The notes beneath the pieces were generated by a model, which saw nothing but the letters and a program-made list of their open reading frames with translations, was not told where the DNA came from and did not search any database. From NCBI RefSeq assembly GCF_000315485.1, contig NZ_JH992941.1:1178001-1242000 (forward strand): a stretch of 64,000 nt of DNA, written 5' to 3'. Both the position numbers and the translations under genes were made by a program. How positions within the stretch are numbered: the first letter of the stretch is position 1; every line of letters starts with the position of its first letter. Origin of the DNA: Bacteroides oleiciplenus YIT 12058. Its GTDB lineage: Bacteria; Bacteroidota; Bacteroidia; Bacteroidales; Bacteroidaceae. Shown here piece by piece: positions 15,602 to 25,307 of this stretch.

Positions 15602-16105
15602 TTATCTTGCAATTGCCAATAGATTAGTCGTGAAGTCCATTTGTTTGTGGTCAACCAGAGTCCAATCTGATTTATTTCTATTATCTTGCTTGTAGGCTTT
15701 GTAGGCCGTCGGCATATTTTCATCATTCAATTCGTATACACTTTTCTGAACAGCCTCGTCGTAAGCTTTGTGAGACTCGTTCCAGCGGGCGTAATTCATG
15801 GTTATCTCATTATCACTGTACTGGTAGGTCATCTTGAAATAAGGTACCCATGCATCTTTCACACCATCCCATTTGGAAGCTTGTTTGCTCACCAGGCGGT
15901 TCTGGTCGTCGTAGGTGAAAGTATATTGCATATGGTTACGGAGGTAAGAGCCGTCCTGCTTGAAGATAGTTTTTGAAGCGACTAATTCGCCGTTCATCAC
16001 CTGATTAGTTATGAAACCGTCCTGAGCTTTCACTTCGGAGTTAAGAACACTAGCTATCATTATAGCTACCAATGCGACTGCTTTAAATAAACTTGTAGTT
16101 TTCAT
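15602..16105 (-). CDS. DUF3836 family secreted protein
   Basis: A 167-residue protein with a signal peptide (LFKAVALVAIMIASVLNSEV) and the DUF3836 body (YTFTYDDQNRLVSKQASKW, MTYQYSDNEITMNYARWNES). It is the full-length member of a tandem pair with 14968-15426; most residues are identical, so the duplication is recent. The extra segment DNRNKSDWTLVDHKQ near the C-terminus is missing in the partner. The role is unknown. The 5' regions of both genes are also alike for about 40 bp, and they are probably separate transcription units, each with its own terminator. Confidence 0.85.
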   Translation of the reverse strand: MKTTSLFKAVALVAIMIASVLNSEVKAQDGFITNQVMNGELVASKTIFKQDGSYLRNHMQYTFTYDDQNRLVSKQASKWDGVKDAWVPYFKMTYQYSDNEITMNYARWNESHKAYDEAVQKSVYELNDENMPTAYKAYKQDNRNKSDWTLVDHKQMDFTTNLLAIAR

Positions 16106-16295
16106 AATCTTTATTTTTTAATTGTTACTATTTCTATTGGGCTTTCGCTCTATCTGTTAGACGGAACTACTTGTTGAAAAGTGGCAGATAATCTTTATTT
16201 TTTTTGCTGACCGCTTTCGCTTAATAATAGTCAATTCCTGTGCCAAAGTGATAAATCGTTGAATATCAATGATTATTGTAGAATTGTGGCTGTTC

Positions 16296-16339
16296 ATTAT
16301 CGGACAGTTGTCCGCTTATTATCGAACACTGACTGCTTT
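16296..16339. promoter_or_regulatory. two-unit 22-bp repeat with a GGACA-gt-TGTCC palindrome
   Basis: ATTATCG recurs at 16296 and 16318, exactly 22 bp apart, and the first unit contains the 14-bp palindrome CGGACAGTTGTCCG (16301-16314); the second unit (GAACACTGACTG) is a degenerate version. It lies about 200 bp upstream of the DUF3836 gene at 16105 in a 376-bp gap. A regulator-binding site is possible. Nothing else in the gap is recognised apart from the inverted repeat at its left end. Confidence 0.4.
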
Positions 16340-16428
16340 TGGGGAGAGATTATTTAATATTCTGGACGGGAATGTAAAGGTGCTATGTATATATGTATAG
16401 ATGTAAAAGGGTTACGTATACGTGGGCA

Positions 16429-16486
16429 AATGACTATTTGCTCCTACATGCATTGCGGCGACGCTTGTAGGGGGCGAATAATCATT
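16429..16486. repeat. imperfect inverted repeat at the end of a DUF3857 gene
   Basis: Left arm 16429-16447 (aatgactatttgctcctac) and right arm 16467-16486 (gtagggggcgaataatcatt) pair with few mismatches around a 19-nt loop. The right arm includes the stop codon of the gene at 16482-18368. It could act as a terminator-like or REP-like element; the gtaggggcgaat type of arm is a common Bacteroides intergenic sequence to my knowledge. Confidence 0.55.
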
Positions 16487-18368
16487 CAGTTCTTTTTAGT
16501 ATGATTTTTGCCCCATATTGTGTGGCAACATTCTTGCGGAAGTTCAGGAAATCAGGATATTCTTCCTTAGGGTAATTGCCTTGATAAACCTGTAAACGGT
16601 GCACGATAAAAACATTTCTTCCTTCTCCCAAAGTAATGGAGGAGTGGAATTTGCCGAACTTGCTTTCCAGATCGGCAGTCTTGGGCAATGATTCTATTTC
16701 ATACTCTTCCGGCAAGCGGATACTGATGCTATCTATGTCAAGATAACCATAATTGATTTGGATGACTTGGGTGCGTTCCCCTTGCCCGTTTGGGCTATAA
16801 AAGTCTTTGTGGAAGATATTAGCCGGGATAAACAGACGCTTTCCGGTTTTGTTTCCATACTGTCCGCTTTCGATGGTATAGAAAATACCCAATTGCGGTT
16901 CTTTCTGTTTGCTTTCGTTGAAACGGACAGCATCGACTTTGGCTTGTATCAGGTTAATGTCTGAGCGTAGCCAGTCCTTCTGCCGGGCAGGTTCCTGATC
17001 GATAATGGATGCCATATCCTCATATTGAAACAGACGTGAGGTTTGTTTCACTTCAACCCCTGCACTTCCATCCGGTTGCAAGGAAACACGGGCGTTGTTG
17101 ACTTGCGTATTTAGAGAATCTGCGTATGTGGGCAGTTGGCAAAGAGTCCCGCCATTGGGGCCGACAAGTAACGCATCATGGCCAGCTATGGAGTGATGTA
17201 CATAACCTAAAGGTAAGGTCGGATTAGTGCATTCCAGCCAGAGTGTATCGTTGGGTAACGGTACTTGCAGGATGACATGGTTGTTTTGATTGGCACTGGC
17301 AAAATCGGCTAACAGGCGTTTGTTGGTAGTGCTGATTACTGTATAAACTGACGGGATACCCAGTTCTGTAAGCATGGCACGCATGTAATTGGATAATCCT
17401 TTGCAATCACCGAAGCCGGTGCGGTGCACATCGGCGGCGGCAATGGGTTGGAGACCTCCAATGCCCAGTTGTATGCTGACGTAGCGCGTGGAGGAAGCAA
17501 GGTATTGATATACTGCAGCTATCTTTTCATGTGCGGTATTGCAGTTTGCCGTTCGTTTTTGTAGCTCCTCTTTCAGTGTCGGGGGGAGTTGGTCTCTGCC
17601 GTTTAATAACTGGTATTGCCATGCTCCGTATGCCTGCCAACTGTCCATGTTTCCCTTGGTTCCTTCGAAAGAGAAGTTCCGGGGAGTGAAATAGATGCGT
17701 GGCAGCAGTTCGGACAGGGAAGGACTATAGGGCTCCTTCTTGATGGCGGGCAGTGATTGAACTTTGACTTCGGTCAACCAGTTTCCGTTAGCCATTTGCT
17801 GTTGGTTGACTTCCGCCTGCATATGGATGGTCCGGTAGCGACAAGGATTATCGGCCGGGGTGATGATGCGGTAACTTGCCTGGGCAACAGCTTGGTTATA
17901 GTTCTTTTGCGGAAAGAAACCGGGATAGCCGATGAGCCCGTCGCTATTCTTTATCTCCCATTCGTAGGTGATGGTTACGGGATAACGTGATGGGGTATAT
18001 TCAAAGAAATAGTAATAGTCGTCACTGACGAGTCCATCGGAGTATTCAGTGACTTTCAGTTCGCTCTTTTTTATTTTTCGGATGACGTTTCCGGAGGCAT
18101 CCCGGACTTCTCCGGAGAATTTCTTCAAAGAAGAAAAACGGTCGCACATGCAGATAAAGGAGGCGTCTTCTTTCCCTTTTTCATTGAGTATCTGTATCAC
18201 GCGTTTTTCTTTCTGAACGGCATCGGTAGGAGAACTGCATACAATATCCGTTACGGCATCCTGCACGATGGAGTAGGCATTGGCACGCAAATCTGTTTGG
18301 GCATGCAGACCGCCGGAGTAGAAGACAACCTGCAATAAAAAACCGATAAATAACCTATTCATTTTCAT
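16482..18368 (-). CDS. DUF3857 and transglutaminase-like protein
   Basis: A 628-residue exported protein with a signal peptide ending at LHAQ (about residue 24), an N-terminal DUF3857 beta domain (about 55-240), a transglutaminase-like core (about 265-390) and a C-terminal beta domain. The catalytic Cys lies in GFGDCKGLSNYM, the His in NQNNHVILQV, and the acidic residue probably in LWLECTNP, so the core looks active. The natural substrate of these Bacteroidota proteins is unknown. It starts 10 bp after the end of the related gene at 18379, and the two form an operon read leftward. Confidence 0.85.
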   Translation of the reverse strand: MKMNRLFIGFLLQVVFYSGGLHAQTDLRANAYSIVQDAVTDIVCSSPTDAVQKEKRVIQILNEKGKEDASFICMCDRFSSLKKFSGEVRDASGNVIRKIKKSELKVTEYSDGLVSDDYYYFFEYTPSRYPVTITYEWEIKNSDGLIGYPGFFPQKNYNQAVAQASYRIITPADNPCRYRTIHMQAEVNQQQMANGNWLTEVKVQSLPAIKKEPYSPSLSELLPRIYFTPRNFSFEGTKGNMDSWQAYGAWQYQLLNGRDQLPPTLKEELQKRTANCNTAHEKIAAVYQYLASSTRYVSIQLGIGGLQPIAAADVHRTGFGDCKGLSNYMRAMLTELGIPSVYTVISTTNKRLLADFASANQNNHVILQVPLPNDTLWLECTNPTLPLGYVHHSIAGHDALLVGPNGGTLCQLPTYADSLNTQVNNARVSLQPDGSAGVEVKQTSRLFQYEDMASIIDQEPARQKDWLRSDINLIQAKVDAVRFNESKQKEPQLGIFYTIESGQYGNKTGKRLFIPANIFHKDFYSPNGQGERTQVIQINYGYLDIDSISIRLPEEYEIESLPKTADLESKFGKFHSSITLGEGRNVFIVHRLQVYQGNYPKEEYPDFLNFRKNVATQYGAKIILKRTE

Positions 18369-18378
18369 ATTTTCCGGA

Positions 18379-20364
18379 TTATAGTTTCTTTAAGACCATC
18401 ATTTCATTATTCTTTTTGGCCATCATTTCCCACAGTTGTTGCAGTTCGGAATAATCCGTATGCAGGAACAATAGTTTTTGCAGTCGGAAAAGATACCTGA
18501 GGCTAATCTGATTACCCTGTTGAGTGATAGTGTACCGGCAGAACACTTTCTCATCGCCTGTTTGTATTCTCTGGCTTTCCGGTTTCTCGTCTACTGCATA
18601 CCCTTCCGGGATGGTCAGATTGACGGTTAGTGACAACTGGTCGGCATAAGGAAATTCCACGGGAAGTTTTCGTTCCGACTGTTTGAAGGGAGATTCGGAG
18701 ACATGCAGGAATATAAGCGGATTGATGTAAATGAACTGGTCGTTGACAGTGGACTGTTTTTCGAATTCCATAAATTCACGTACTTGCGGCGAGAAAAGGC
18801 TTCTTCCGTCCATTCGAAGAGCTTTCACCTGTACATTTTCTTCGGAAGCCAGTTTGCTGACAAAGTCCGTGCTATCCTTGGCTGTACGGAACTTGTTTCG
18901 CAGTCGGGAGGCATATTGACCTGCATAAAGAGTCTCACGTGTGCCGGCGATAACGCCTTCCGGAGAGATGTCGGCTTTTACGACTGATCTGAGTTGGTTT
19001 GTTCCGATAGCTGTCAGGTTCACCCATTGGCTTCGGTTATCCGGAGCGATGATACGTGCCCGGTCAGTCATTAGTACGGGGGGCAGTACACTGAGGTATC
19101 CGTCTTCTATTGAGCCGTCCAGATAAACCAGGGTGGTGTCTGTGTGGGCAATAGCGACAACAAAAGTATTCAGTTTTTGGAGACTGGGGTGGGAATAGGG
19201 GATTATGCCCATATTCCGGCGGCTCATTACTGCCGGATAAGCAGGTATCCCGGCATCTTTCAGCATGCTGATAAGGATAAAGTTGATATCAGCATTGCTT
19301 CCTGTGCCCTCTTTCAGTATTTGCTTGGGAGCTTTGCCATATAAAGAGTATTTCTCGTTCCATCTCACTTTATTTTTGAGTAAGGTGTAGATGGCGCATA
19401 TTTTTTCATCCGTTTCTTTCATCTGTTCAAGATGCAATGCTGCCATCTCTTCTTTGAGTGGATTGTTCATTTTCAACCGGCTCCCGAAGTCTGTATCTTT
19501 GAGCAATGATTCGTCTATTTGTTCCCAGCTTTTTGTGAACGATTGGTAGAGGGTGCCGGGAAAATCAATTCCCAGTAACTCTAAGTTCACTTGTGTGCAG
19601 TAGTCATCAAGGCACCACACGTAACTGTCATCTTTCAAAGCGGGAAGTTGAACGCCCTGGAAATTCAGGTGTGTCCCGGAGCATTGAAGTAGCTGTCCGC
19701 CGATAGATAAACTGAAGGAAGTGGCTTCGTTTGTCGACTTGAGCGTTTCTGCGCCATGCATCTCAGTGTTAAACTTGAAGTATTCGGGAATGGTGACGTC
19801 ATACTCAGTATACAGGGTGGGAATGTCACTTTGTGCTTTCCAACTGTCAATGCTAAAGAAGAAGTCTGACTCCAGCCGGTATTCGTATTCTATCAGAGTA
19901 CCCACTTTCACTTGTGGAATGGAAAATTTCAGTTGCATCTGGTTTTCGTTGACGCTTTCTTTGAACACCATGTCTTTCTTCATCTTGGTGCGTACCATTT
20001 TTCCGTTTTCCATATTGTAAGCACTGGCATTCAGACCGATGATGTTCTCTTTCATGGTGTTGTTTTGCAGTTCGTAGTAGGGGATAGTGACGTTGGCATA
20101 AGAAGTGCCTTCCGGTTTGAGTATTTTGATTTTTACTTTATACTCATAGAATAGTCTGAAACTTTCTATTCCCCATTTGTAGCTGACGTTGGTCAGCTTA
20201 CACAGAACAACTGCCGTGGCATTGGAGTCAGGCGCATAAGTAGTCATGGTTAGCTCTTCCATGGTAGGTTTTCCGAATTTTAAATTCGGTAGAATAGTTT
20301 GTCCGTCAGCAAATAATTGGAGGCAGCAAAAACTAAATAGCAGAGAAAGTAAAGCGTTTTTCAT
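18379..20364 (-). CDS. DUF3857 and transglutaminase-like protein lacking catalytic residues
   Basis: A 661-residue exported protein (signal peptide LLSLLFSFCCLQLFADG) with the same three-part order as its downstream neighbour. The start was placed at MKNALLSLL (20364), because the ATG at 20397 overlaps the promoter. The transglutaminase core is degenerate: where the neighbour has GFGDCKG this one has GTGSNAD, so the Cys is Asn, and the His site is Phe in LNTFVVAI. It is thus probably a pseudoenzyme that binds but does not cut or join. It is the first gene of the two-gene operon. Confidence 0.85.
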   Translation of the reverse strand: MKNALLSLLFSFCCLQLFADGQTILPNLKFGKPTMEELTMTTYAPDSNATAVVLCKLTNVSYKWGIESFRLFYEYKVKIKILKPEGTSYANVTIPYYELQNNTMKENIIGLNASAYNMENGKMVRTKMKKDMVFKESVNENQMQLKFSIPQVKVGTLIEYEYRLESDFFFSIDSWKAQSDIPTLYTEYDVTIPEYFKFNTEMHGAETLKSTNEATSFSLSIGGQLLQCSGTHLNFQGVQLPALKDDSYVWCLDDYCTQVNLELLGIDFPGTLYQSFTKSWEQIDESLLKDTDFGSRLKMNNPLKEEMAALHLEQMKETDEKICAIYTLLKNKVRWNEKYSLYGKAPKQILKEGTGSNADINFILISMLKDAGIPAYPAVMSRRNMGIIPYSHPSLQKLNTFVVAIAHTDTTLVYLDGSIEDGYLSVLPPVLMTDRARIIAPDNRSQWVNLTAIGTNQLRSVVKADISPEGVIAGTRETLYAGQYASRLRNKFRTAKDSTDFVSKLASEENVQVKALRMDGRSLFSPQVREFMEFEKQSTVNDQFIYINPLIFLHVSESPFKQSERKLPVEFPYADQLSLTVNLTIPEGYAVDEKPESQRIQTGDEKVFCRYTITQQGNQISLRYLFRLQKLLFLHTDYSELQQLWEMMAKKNNEMMVLKKL

Positions 20365-20394
20365 ATAAATAGAATTGAAGTGTTGTTGTTCCGA

Positions 20395-20424
20395 CAAATA
20401 TATGTTTTTTTTATTTAAAACAAG
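20395..20424 (-). promoter_or_regulatory. promoter of the DUF3857 operon
   Basis: On the minus strand TATATTTG (20402-20395) matches the -7 element and TTG (20423-20421) stands 18 bp before it as a -33 element. It lies 31 bp before the chosen start codon at 20364. Confidence 0.6.
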
Positions 20425-20559
20425 CCTTTGTCTTCCTCTTTTATTAAAACTCCTTAAAGAAAGCCCTATAGGTCACTTTTTATTTGTTATTTTGCACCAA
20501 ATTCGGGTATAGTGCGGTCCGACCGGTTCGGGCTGCGCTTCATTATTGCAGAACGTTCA

Positions 20560-21462
20560 ATGAATAAACTCACCATAAAAGTCTGTCCGGTATGCGGTAG
20601 TGCGCATATAGAGCGTGCTATGACTTGCATAGACCATTATGCTTCCAGCGAAGCATTTTATCTGTGCCGTTGTCAGGATTGCGGTTTTCTCTTTACGCAG
20701 GATTTTCCTGTGGAGGCCGAGATAGGCAGATATTATGAAACTCCCGATTACATTTCCCATTCCGATACGAAGAAAGGCCTCATGAATAAAGTTTACCACT
20801 GGGTGCGCAGTTATATGCTGGGTCGTAAAGCACGTCTGGTGGCTCGTGAAGCACATCGCAAGACGGGGCGTCTGCTGGACATCGGTACGGGAACAGGGTA
20901 CTTTGCCGATGCCATGAAGCGGCGGGGCTGGCAGGTGGAGGCCGTGGAGAAGAATGAGCAGGCACGTGTATTTGCTAAGGAACACTTCAACCTCGATGTG
21001 AAGCCTCATACTGCATTGCAGGATTTTGCCCCCGGAAGCTTTGACGTTATCACGTTGTGGCATGTTATGGAGCATCTGGAACACCTGAATGAGACATGGG
21101 ACATACTAAATAACCTGCTGACGGAAAAGGGTGTGCTGATTATTGCCGTGCCCAATTGTTCCTCGTATGATGCAAAGAAATACGGTGCTCACTGGGCTGC
21201 TTATGATGTTCCCCGGCATTTGTGGCATTTTACGCCCGGCAGCATCCAGAGATTGGGAGCTAAGCATGAACTTATATTGGCTGCGCGCCATCCTATGCCG
21301 TTCGATGCATTCTATGTGTCGATGCTGAGCGAGAAATATATGGGCCATTCCCTGACTTTCTTCCGGGGTATGCTTAGTGGTACGCTGGCATGGTTCAGCG
21401 CATTGGGAAGCAAGGAGCGGAGTAGTTCGATGATTTATGTGTTCAGGAAAAAACAAAAATAA
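20560..21462 (+). CDS. zinc-ribbon SAM-dependent methyltransferase
   Basis: About 300 residues. The N-terminus has a zinc-ribbon-like CPVCGSAHIE followed by CRCQDCGF, common in methyltransferases acting on polysaccharide sugars or similar. The class I methyltransferase core begins with the SAM-binding motif LLDIGTGTGYFADAM and includes VITLWHVMEHL. The start is placed at ATG 20560; a GTG at 20512 would add 16 residues but lies close to the presumed promoter. It heads a plus-strand run of housekeeping genes with ftsX 27 bp after it. The acceptor is unknown. Confidence 0.85.
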   Translation: MNKLTIKVCPVCGSAHIERAMTCIDHYASSEAFYLCRCQDCGFLFTQDFPVEAEIGRYYETPDYISHSDTKKGLMNKVYHWVRSYMLGRKARLVAREAHRKTGRLLDIGTGTGYFADAMKRRGWQVEAVEKNEQARVFAKEHFNLDVKPHTALQDFAPGSFDVITLWHVMEHLEHLNETWDILNNLLTEKGVLIIAVPNCSSYDAKKYGAHWAAYDVPRHLWHFTPGSIQRLGAKHELILAARHPMPFDAFYVSMLSEKYMGHSLTFFRGMLSGTLAWFSALGSKERSSSMIYVFRKKQK

Positions 21463-21488
21463 GTGATAGAGTGGTAAAGTGATAAGGC

Positions 21489-22370
21489 ATGAAGACGAAA
21501 AGCAAAAATAATTCTGTATCCTATTTTGATATGCAGTTCATCACGTCCAGCATCAGTACGACGTTGGTGTTGCTGTTGTTGGGATTAGTGGTGTTTTTCG
21601 TGTTGACTGCTCACAATCTTTCCGTATATGTGAAAGAGAATATCAATTTTTCTATTGTCATCAGTGATGATATGAAAGAGGCTGATATTCTGAAATTGCA
21701 GAAGAGGTTGGACAAGGAAGTCTTTGTGCGTTCCACAGAGTATATTTCCAAGAAACAGGCACTCCATGAACAAATTGAGGCGATGGGAACAGACCCGCAG
21801 GATTTCCTGGGATACAACCCTCTCCATGCTTCCATCGAGGTGAAGTTGCATTCAGACTATGCGAATACGGACAGTATAGCCAAAATAGAAAAAGAAATAA
21901 AGAAGAATACCAATGTGCAGGAAGTGCGCTATCAGGAAGACCTGATAAATATGGTTAATGAGAATATCCGTAACATCAGTCTGATGTTATTGGGACTGGC
22001 TGTATTGCTGGCTTTCATATCCTTTGCATTGATAAACAATACCATCCGGCTGACCATTTACTCCAAACGCTTTCTCATTCATACGATGAAGCTGGTGGGA
22101 GCAAGTTGGAGTTTCATCCGGCGCCCGTTCCTGTGGCGTAATTTCTGGATTGGTGTGTTGGCGGCTGTCATTGCTGATGGCATTTTGTGGGCTGCTGCAT
22201 ATTGGTTGGTGGTGTACGAGCCTGAGTTGATTAGTGTAATTACGCCCGACGTCATGTTGATGGTTTCTGCTTCGGTACTTGTGTTCGGGGTGTGTATCAC
22301 ATGGTTCTGCGCATACCTCTCCATCAATAAGTTCCTGCGGATGAAGGCGAGCACGCTGTACTATATATGA
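21489..22370 (+). CDS. ftsX: cell-division protein FtsX
   Basis: A 293-residue membrane protein with four helices (about residues 22-42, 165-190, 215-240 and 255-280) and a periplasmic domain between the first two (YVKENINFSIVISDD to about 155). This is the FtsX layout. With FtsE, which is encoded elsewhere in this genome, it forms an ABC-like complex that activates peptidoglycan hydrolases at the septum. The gene lies in the same run as uppP, truB and queA, an order commonly seen in Bacteroides. Confidence 0.9.
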   Translation: MKTKSKNNSVSYFDMQFITSSISTTLVLLLLGLVVFFVLTAHNLSVYVKENINFSIVISDDMKEADILKLQKRLDKEVFVRSTEYISKKQALHEQIEAMGTDPQDFLGYNPLHASIEVKLHSDYANTDSIAKIEKEIKKNTNVQEVRYQEDLINMVNENIRNISLMLLGLAVLLAFISFALINNTIRLTIYSKRFLIHTMKLVGASWSFIRRPFLWRNFWIGVLAAVIADGILWAAAYWLVVYEPELISVITPDVMLMVSASVLVFGVCITWFCAYLSINKFLRMKASTLYYI

Positions 22371-22413
22371 TAAGTAGTTAGGAGAATAGTAATGTTATTT
22401 ATAATATAAAGAG

Positions 22414-22668
22414 ATGAGTAAACAGAAATTTGCTTTCGATAAGATCAACTTTATCCTGCTTGCCGTTGCAATGGCGGTGGTGATTATCGGTTTTATCCTG
22501 ATGACAGGTCCGGTGTCCACACCGACACACTTTGAACCGGATATTTTTAGTGCGAGACGTATCAAGGTAGCTCCGTTGGTTTGCCTTGTGGGCTTCTTGC
22601 TCATGATATACGCTGTATTGCGCAAACCGCGTGGCGAGCAAATGAATAATGAAGGAATGAAAGAATGA
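22414..22668 (+). CDS. DUF3098 small membrane protein
   Basis: An 84-residue protein with two membrane helices (FILLAVAMAVVIIGFILMTG and VAPLVCLVGFLLMIYAVL) and a short linker GPVSTPTHFEPDIFS. It corresponds to the DUF3098 family, which is regularly found between ftsX and uppP in Bacteroidota and may aid envelope functions. The start follows ftsX by 43 bp. No biochemical role is known. Confidence 0.85.
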   Translation: MSKQKFAFDKINFILLAVAMAVVIIGFILMTGPVSTPTHFEPDIFSARRIKVAPLVCLVGFLLMIYAVLRKPRGEQMNNEGMKE

Positions 22669-22717
22669 CAACCTGCATAGTTCATAATTTATATTTTATA
22701 ATTCATAATTAGATTAC

Positions 22718-23521
22718 ATGGAATGGTTTGAGGCGCTCATCCTGGGATTAATCCAGGGGTTGACGGAATATCTGCCGGTAAGCAGTAGCGGACATTTGGC
22801 TATCGGTTCGGCATTGTTTGGCATTGAGGGAGAAGAGAATCTGGCATTCACGGTAGTGGTGCATGTAGCTACGGTATTCAGTACGATGGTAGTTCTGTGG
22901 AAGGAAATCGAATGGATATTCAAGGGACTGTTCAAATGGCAGATGAATGACGAAACGCGCTATGTAATCAATATTCTGATTTCCATGCTACCCATCGGCA
23001 TCGTAGGTGTGTTCTTTAAAGATGAAGTGGAAGCTGTCTTTGGTTCGGGCTTGCTGATTGTGGGCTGCATGTTGCTGGTGACGGCTGCTTTGCTGTCGTT
23101 CTCCTATTATTATAAGCCGAAGCAGAAAGAGAATATATCTATGAAAGATGCATTCATTATCGGTCTGGCCCAAGCTTGTGCAGTGCTTCCGGGGCTTTCA
23201 CGCTCGGGCACCACGATTGCTACAGGTTTGTTGTTGGGAGATAATAAAGCGAAACTGGCTCAGTTCTCTTTCCTGATGGTGATGCCACCGATATTGGGTG
23301 AAGGATTGCTGGATGGTATGAAGTTGATGAAAGGTGAAGATATTGCAGGTAGCATTTCAACGCTGTCATTGCTGATAGGTTTCATTGCCGCTTTTGTATC
23401 GGGTTGCCTGGCTTGTAAATGGATGATTAATATTGTGAAGAAGGGTAAGCTGGTATATTTCGCTATCTATTGTGCGATTGCCGGTATTGTAACCATCGTT
23501 TTGTCACAAATGCAAGGATAA
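22718..23521 (+). CDS. uppP: undecaprenyl-diphosphatase UppP
   Basis: A 267-residue integral membrane enzyme that removes a phosphate from undecaprenyl pyrophosphate and so recycles the lipid carrier for cell-wall synthesis. The conserved motifs are present: [16 protein letters not shown] near residue 15-30 and [10 protein letters not shown] near 160. About eight helices are visible. Overexpression of the family gives bacitracin resistance. It ends 3 bp before truB. Confidence 0.95.
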   Translation: MEWFEALILGLIQGLTEYLPVSSSGHLAIGSALFGIEGEENLAFTVVVHVATVFSTMVVLWKEIEWIFKGLFKWQMNDETRYVINILISMLPIGIVGVFFKDEVEAVFGSGLLIVGCMLLVTAALLSFSYYYKPKQKENISMKDAFIIGLAQACAVLPGLSRSGTTIATGLLLGDNKAKLAQFSFLMVMPPILGEGLLDGMKLMKGEDIAGSISTLSLLIGFIAAFVSGCLACKWMINIVKKGKLVYFAIYCAIAGIVTIVLSQMQG

Positions 23522-23524
23522 CGA

Positions 23525-24226
23525 ATGAAATTTAAAGAAGGAGAAGTACTTTATTTCAATAAACCGTTGGAGTGGACCTCGTTCAAGGTCGTGGGACATG
23601 CACGTTACCACATCTGCCGGCGGATAGGAGTGAAGAAATTGAAAGTAGGTCATGCCGGCACGCTCGATCCTCTGGCCACAGGGGTGATGATTGTTTGCAC
23701 CGGCAAGGCTACGAAACGGATTGAAGAGTTCCAATACCATACGAAGGAGTATGTTGCCACCATTCAGTTGGGCGCCACCACTCCCTCCTACGACCTGGAA
23801 CACGAGATAGATGCCACTTATCCCACGGAGCACATCACCCGGGAGTTGGTGGAAGAGACATTGAAAACATTCATCGGTGAGATACAACAGGTGCCCCCCG
23901 CTTTTTCTGCCTGTATGGTGAATGGCAAGCGCGCCTACGACCTGGCACGCAAGGGTGAAGAAGTAGAGTTGAAACCGAAGTTACTGGTGATTGACGAGAT
24001 AGAGTTGCTGGAATGCAACCTGCCGGAAATCAAGGTTCGCGTGGTATGCAGCAAAGGTACGTATATCCGTGCCCTGGCTCGCGACATCGGTGAGGCGCTA
24101 CAGAGCGGTGCCCATCTGACAGCCTTGGAACGTACCCGCGTGGGTGATGTCCGGCTGGCAGATTGCCTTGACCCGATGGATTTCAAAGAGTGGATAGACG
24201 CTCAGGAGATAGAAACAGAAGAATAA
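23525..24226 (+). CDS. truB: tRNA pseudouridine-55 synthase TruB
   Basis: A 233-residue enzyme making pseudouridine at position 55 in the T-loop of tRNAs. The catalytic Asp48 is in HAGTLDPLATGV, and the family motifs FNKPLEWTS, PPAFSACMVNGKRAYDLAR and VVCSKGTYIRALARDIG follow in order. The protein is shorter than the E. coli form, lacking most of the C-terminal PUA part, as is usual in Bacteroidota. It is in an operon between uppP and queA. Confidence 0.95.
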   Translation: MKFKEGEVLYFNKPLEWTSFKVVGHARYHICRRIGVKKLKVGHAGTLDPLATGVMIVCTGKATKRIEEFQYHTKEYVATIQLGATTPSYDLEHEIDATYPTEHITRELVEETLKTFIGEIQQVPPAFSACMVNGKRAYDLARKGEEVELKPKLLVIDEIELLECNLPEIKVRVVCSKGTYIRALARDIGEALQSGAHLTALERTRVGDVRLADCLDPMDFKEWIDAQEIETEE

Positions 24227-24244
24227 CTTAAAGAAAGAATAGAT

Positions 24245-25303
24245 ATGAAACTATCGCAATTTAAATTTAAGCTTCCGGAAGAGAAGATTGCCTTGCACCC
24301 TACAAAGTACAGAGATGAGTCGCGCCTAATGGTGTTGCACAGAAAGACAGGCGAGATTGAACACAAGGAATTCAAGGATGTCCTGAACTACTTTGATGAC
24401 AAGGATGTGTTCATCTTCAACGACACGAAGGTATTCCCTGCCCGTCTGTATGGCAACAAGGAGAAGACCGGTGCCCGTATTGAAGTATTCCTTTTGCGCG
24501 AGTTGAACGAAGAACTGCGTCTGTGGGATGTATTGGTGGACCCTGCACGTAAAATCCGTATCGGCAACAAACTGTATTTCGGTGACGACGACTCTATGGT
24601 AGCTGAGGTTATCGACAATACGACGTCTCGTGGTCGTACGCTTCGTTTCCTCTATGACGGTCCGCACGATGAGTTCAAGAAGGCTTTGTATGCACTGGGT
24701 GAAACCCCACTGCCTCATAGCATCATCAATCGCCCTGTAGAGCCGGATGATTCAGAACGTTTCCAGTCTATCTTTGCCCGCAACGAAGGTGCGGTGACGG
24801 CTCCTACTGCCAGTCTGCACTTCAGCCGCGAGTTACTGAAACGTCTTGAAATCAAGGGTATCGACTTTGCTTATATCACGTTGCATGCCGGTTTGGGTAA
24901 TTTCCGCGATATTGATGTGGAAGACCTCACGAAGCACAAGACGGACTCTGAACAGATGATTGTAAACGAAGAGGCTGTCAGCATAGTGAATCGTGCCAAA
25001 GATATGAATAGACAGGTTTGTGCCGTGGGTACCACTGTGATGCGTGCCATCGAGAGCACCGTGAGCACAGATGGACATCTGAAATCATACGAAGGCTGGA
25101 CAAATAAGTTCATCTTCCCTCCCTACGACTTTACGGTAGCGAACTCGATGATTTCCAACTTCCACATGCCGCTTTCCACATTACTGATGATTGTTGCCGC
25201 TTTCGGTGGTTACGACCAAGTGATGGAGGCGTACAACGTGGCTTTGAAGGAAGGTTACCGTTTCGGTACTTATGGTGATGCGATGTTGATTACGGACAAG
25301 TAA
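24245..25303 (+). CDS. queA: S-adenosylmethionine:tRNA ribosyltransferase-isomerase QueA
   Basis: A 352-residue enzyme that transfers and isomerises the ribosyl part of SAM to 7-aminomethyl-deazaguanine in tRNA, giving epoxyqueuosine. The family signature runs from [17 protein letters not shown] through [13 protein letters not shown] and [15 protein letters not shown] to [18 protein letters not shown] near the C-terminus. Length is normal. It starts 18 bp after truB and ends before an inverted-repeat segment. Confidence 0.95.
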   Translation: MKLSQFKFKLPEEKIALHPTKYRDESRLMVLHRKTGEIEHKEFKDVLNYFDDKDVFIFNDTKVFPARLYGNKEKTGARIEVFLLRELNEELRLWDVLVDPARKIRIGNKLYFGDDDSMVAEVIDNTTSRGRTLRFLYDGPHDEFKKALYALGETPLPHSIINRPVEPDDSERFQSIFARNEGAVTAPTASLHFSRELLKRLEIKGIDFAYITLHAGLGNFRDIDVEDLTKHKTDSEQMIVNEEAVSIVNRAKDMNRQVCAVGTTVMRAIESTVSTDGHLKSYEGWTNKFIFPPYDFTVANSMISNFHMPLSTLLMIVAAFGGYDQVMEAYNVALKEGYRFGTYGDAMLITDK

Positions 25304-25307
25304 AGAG

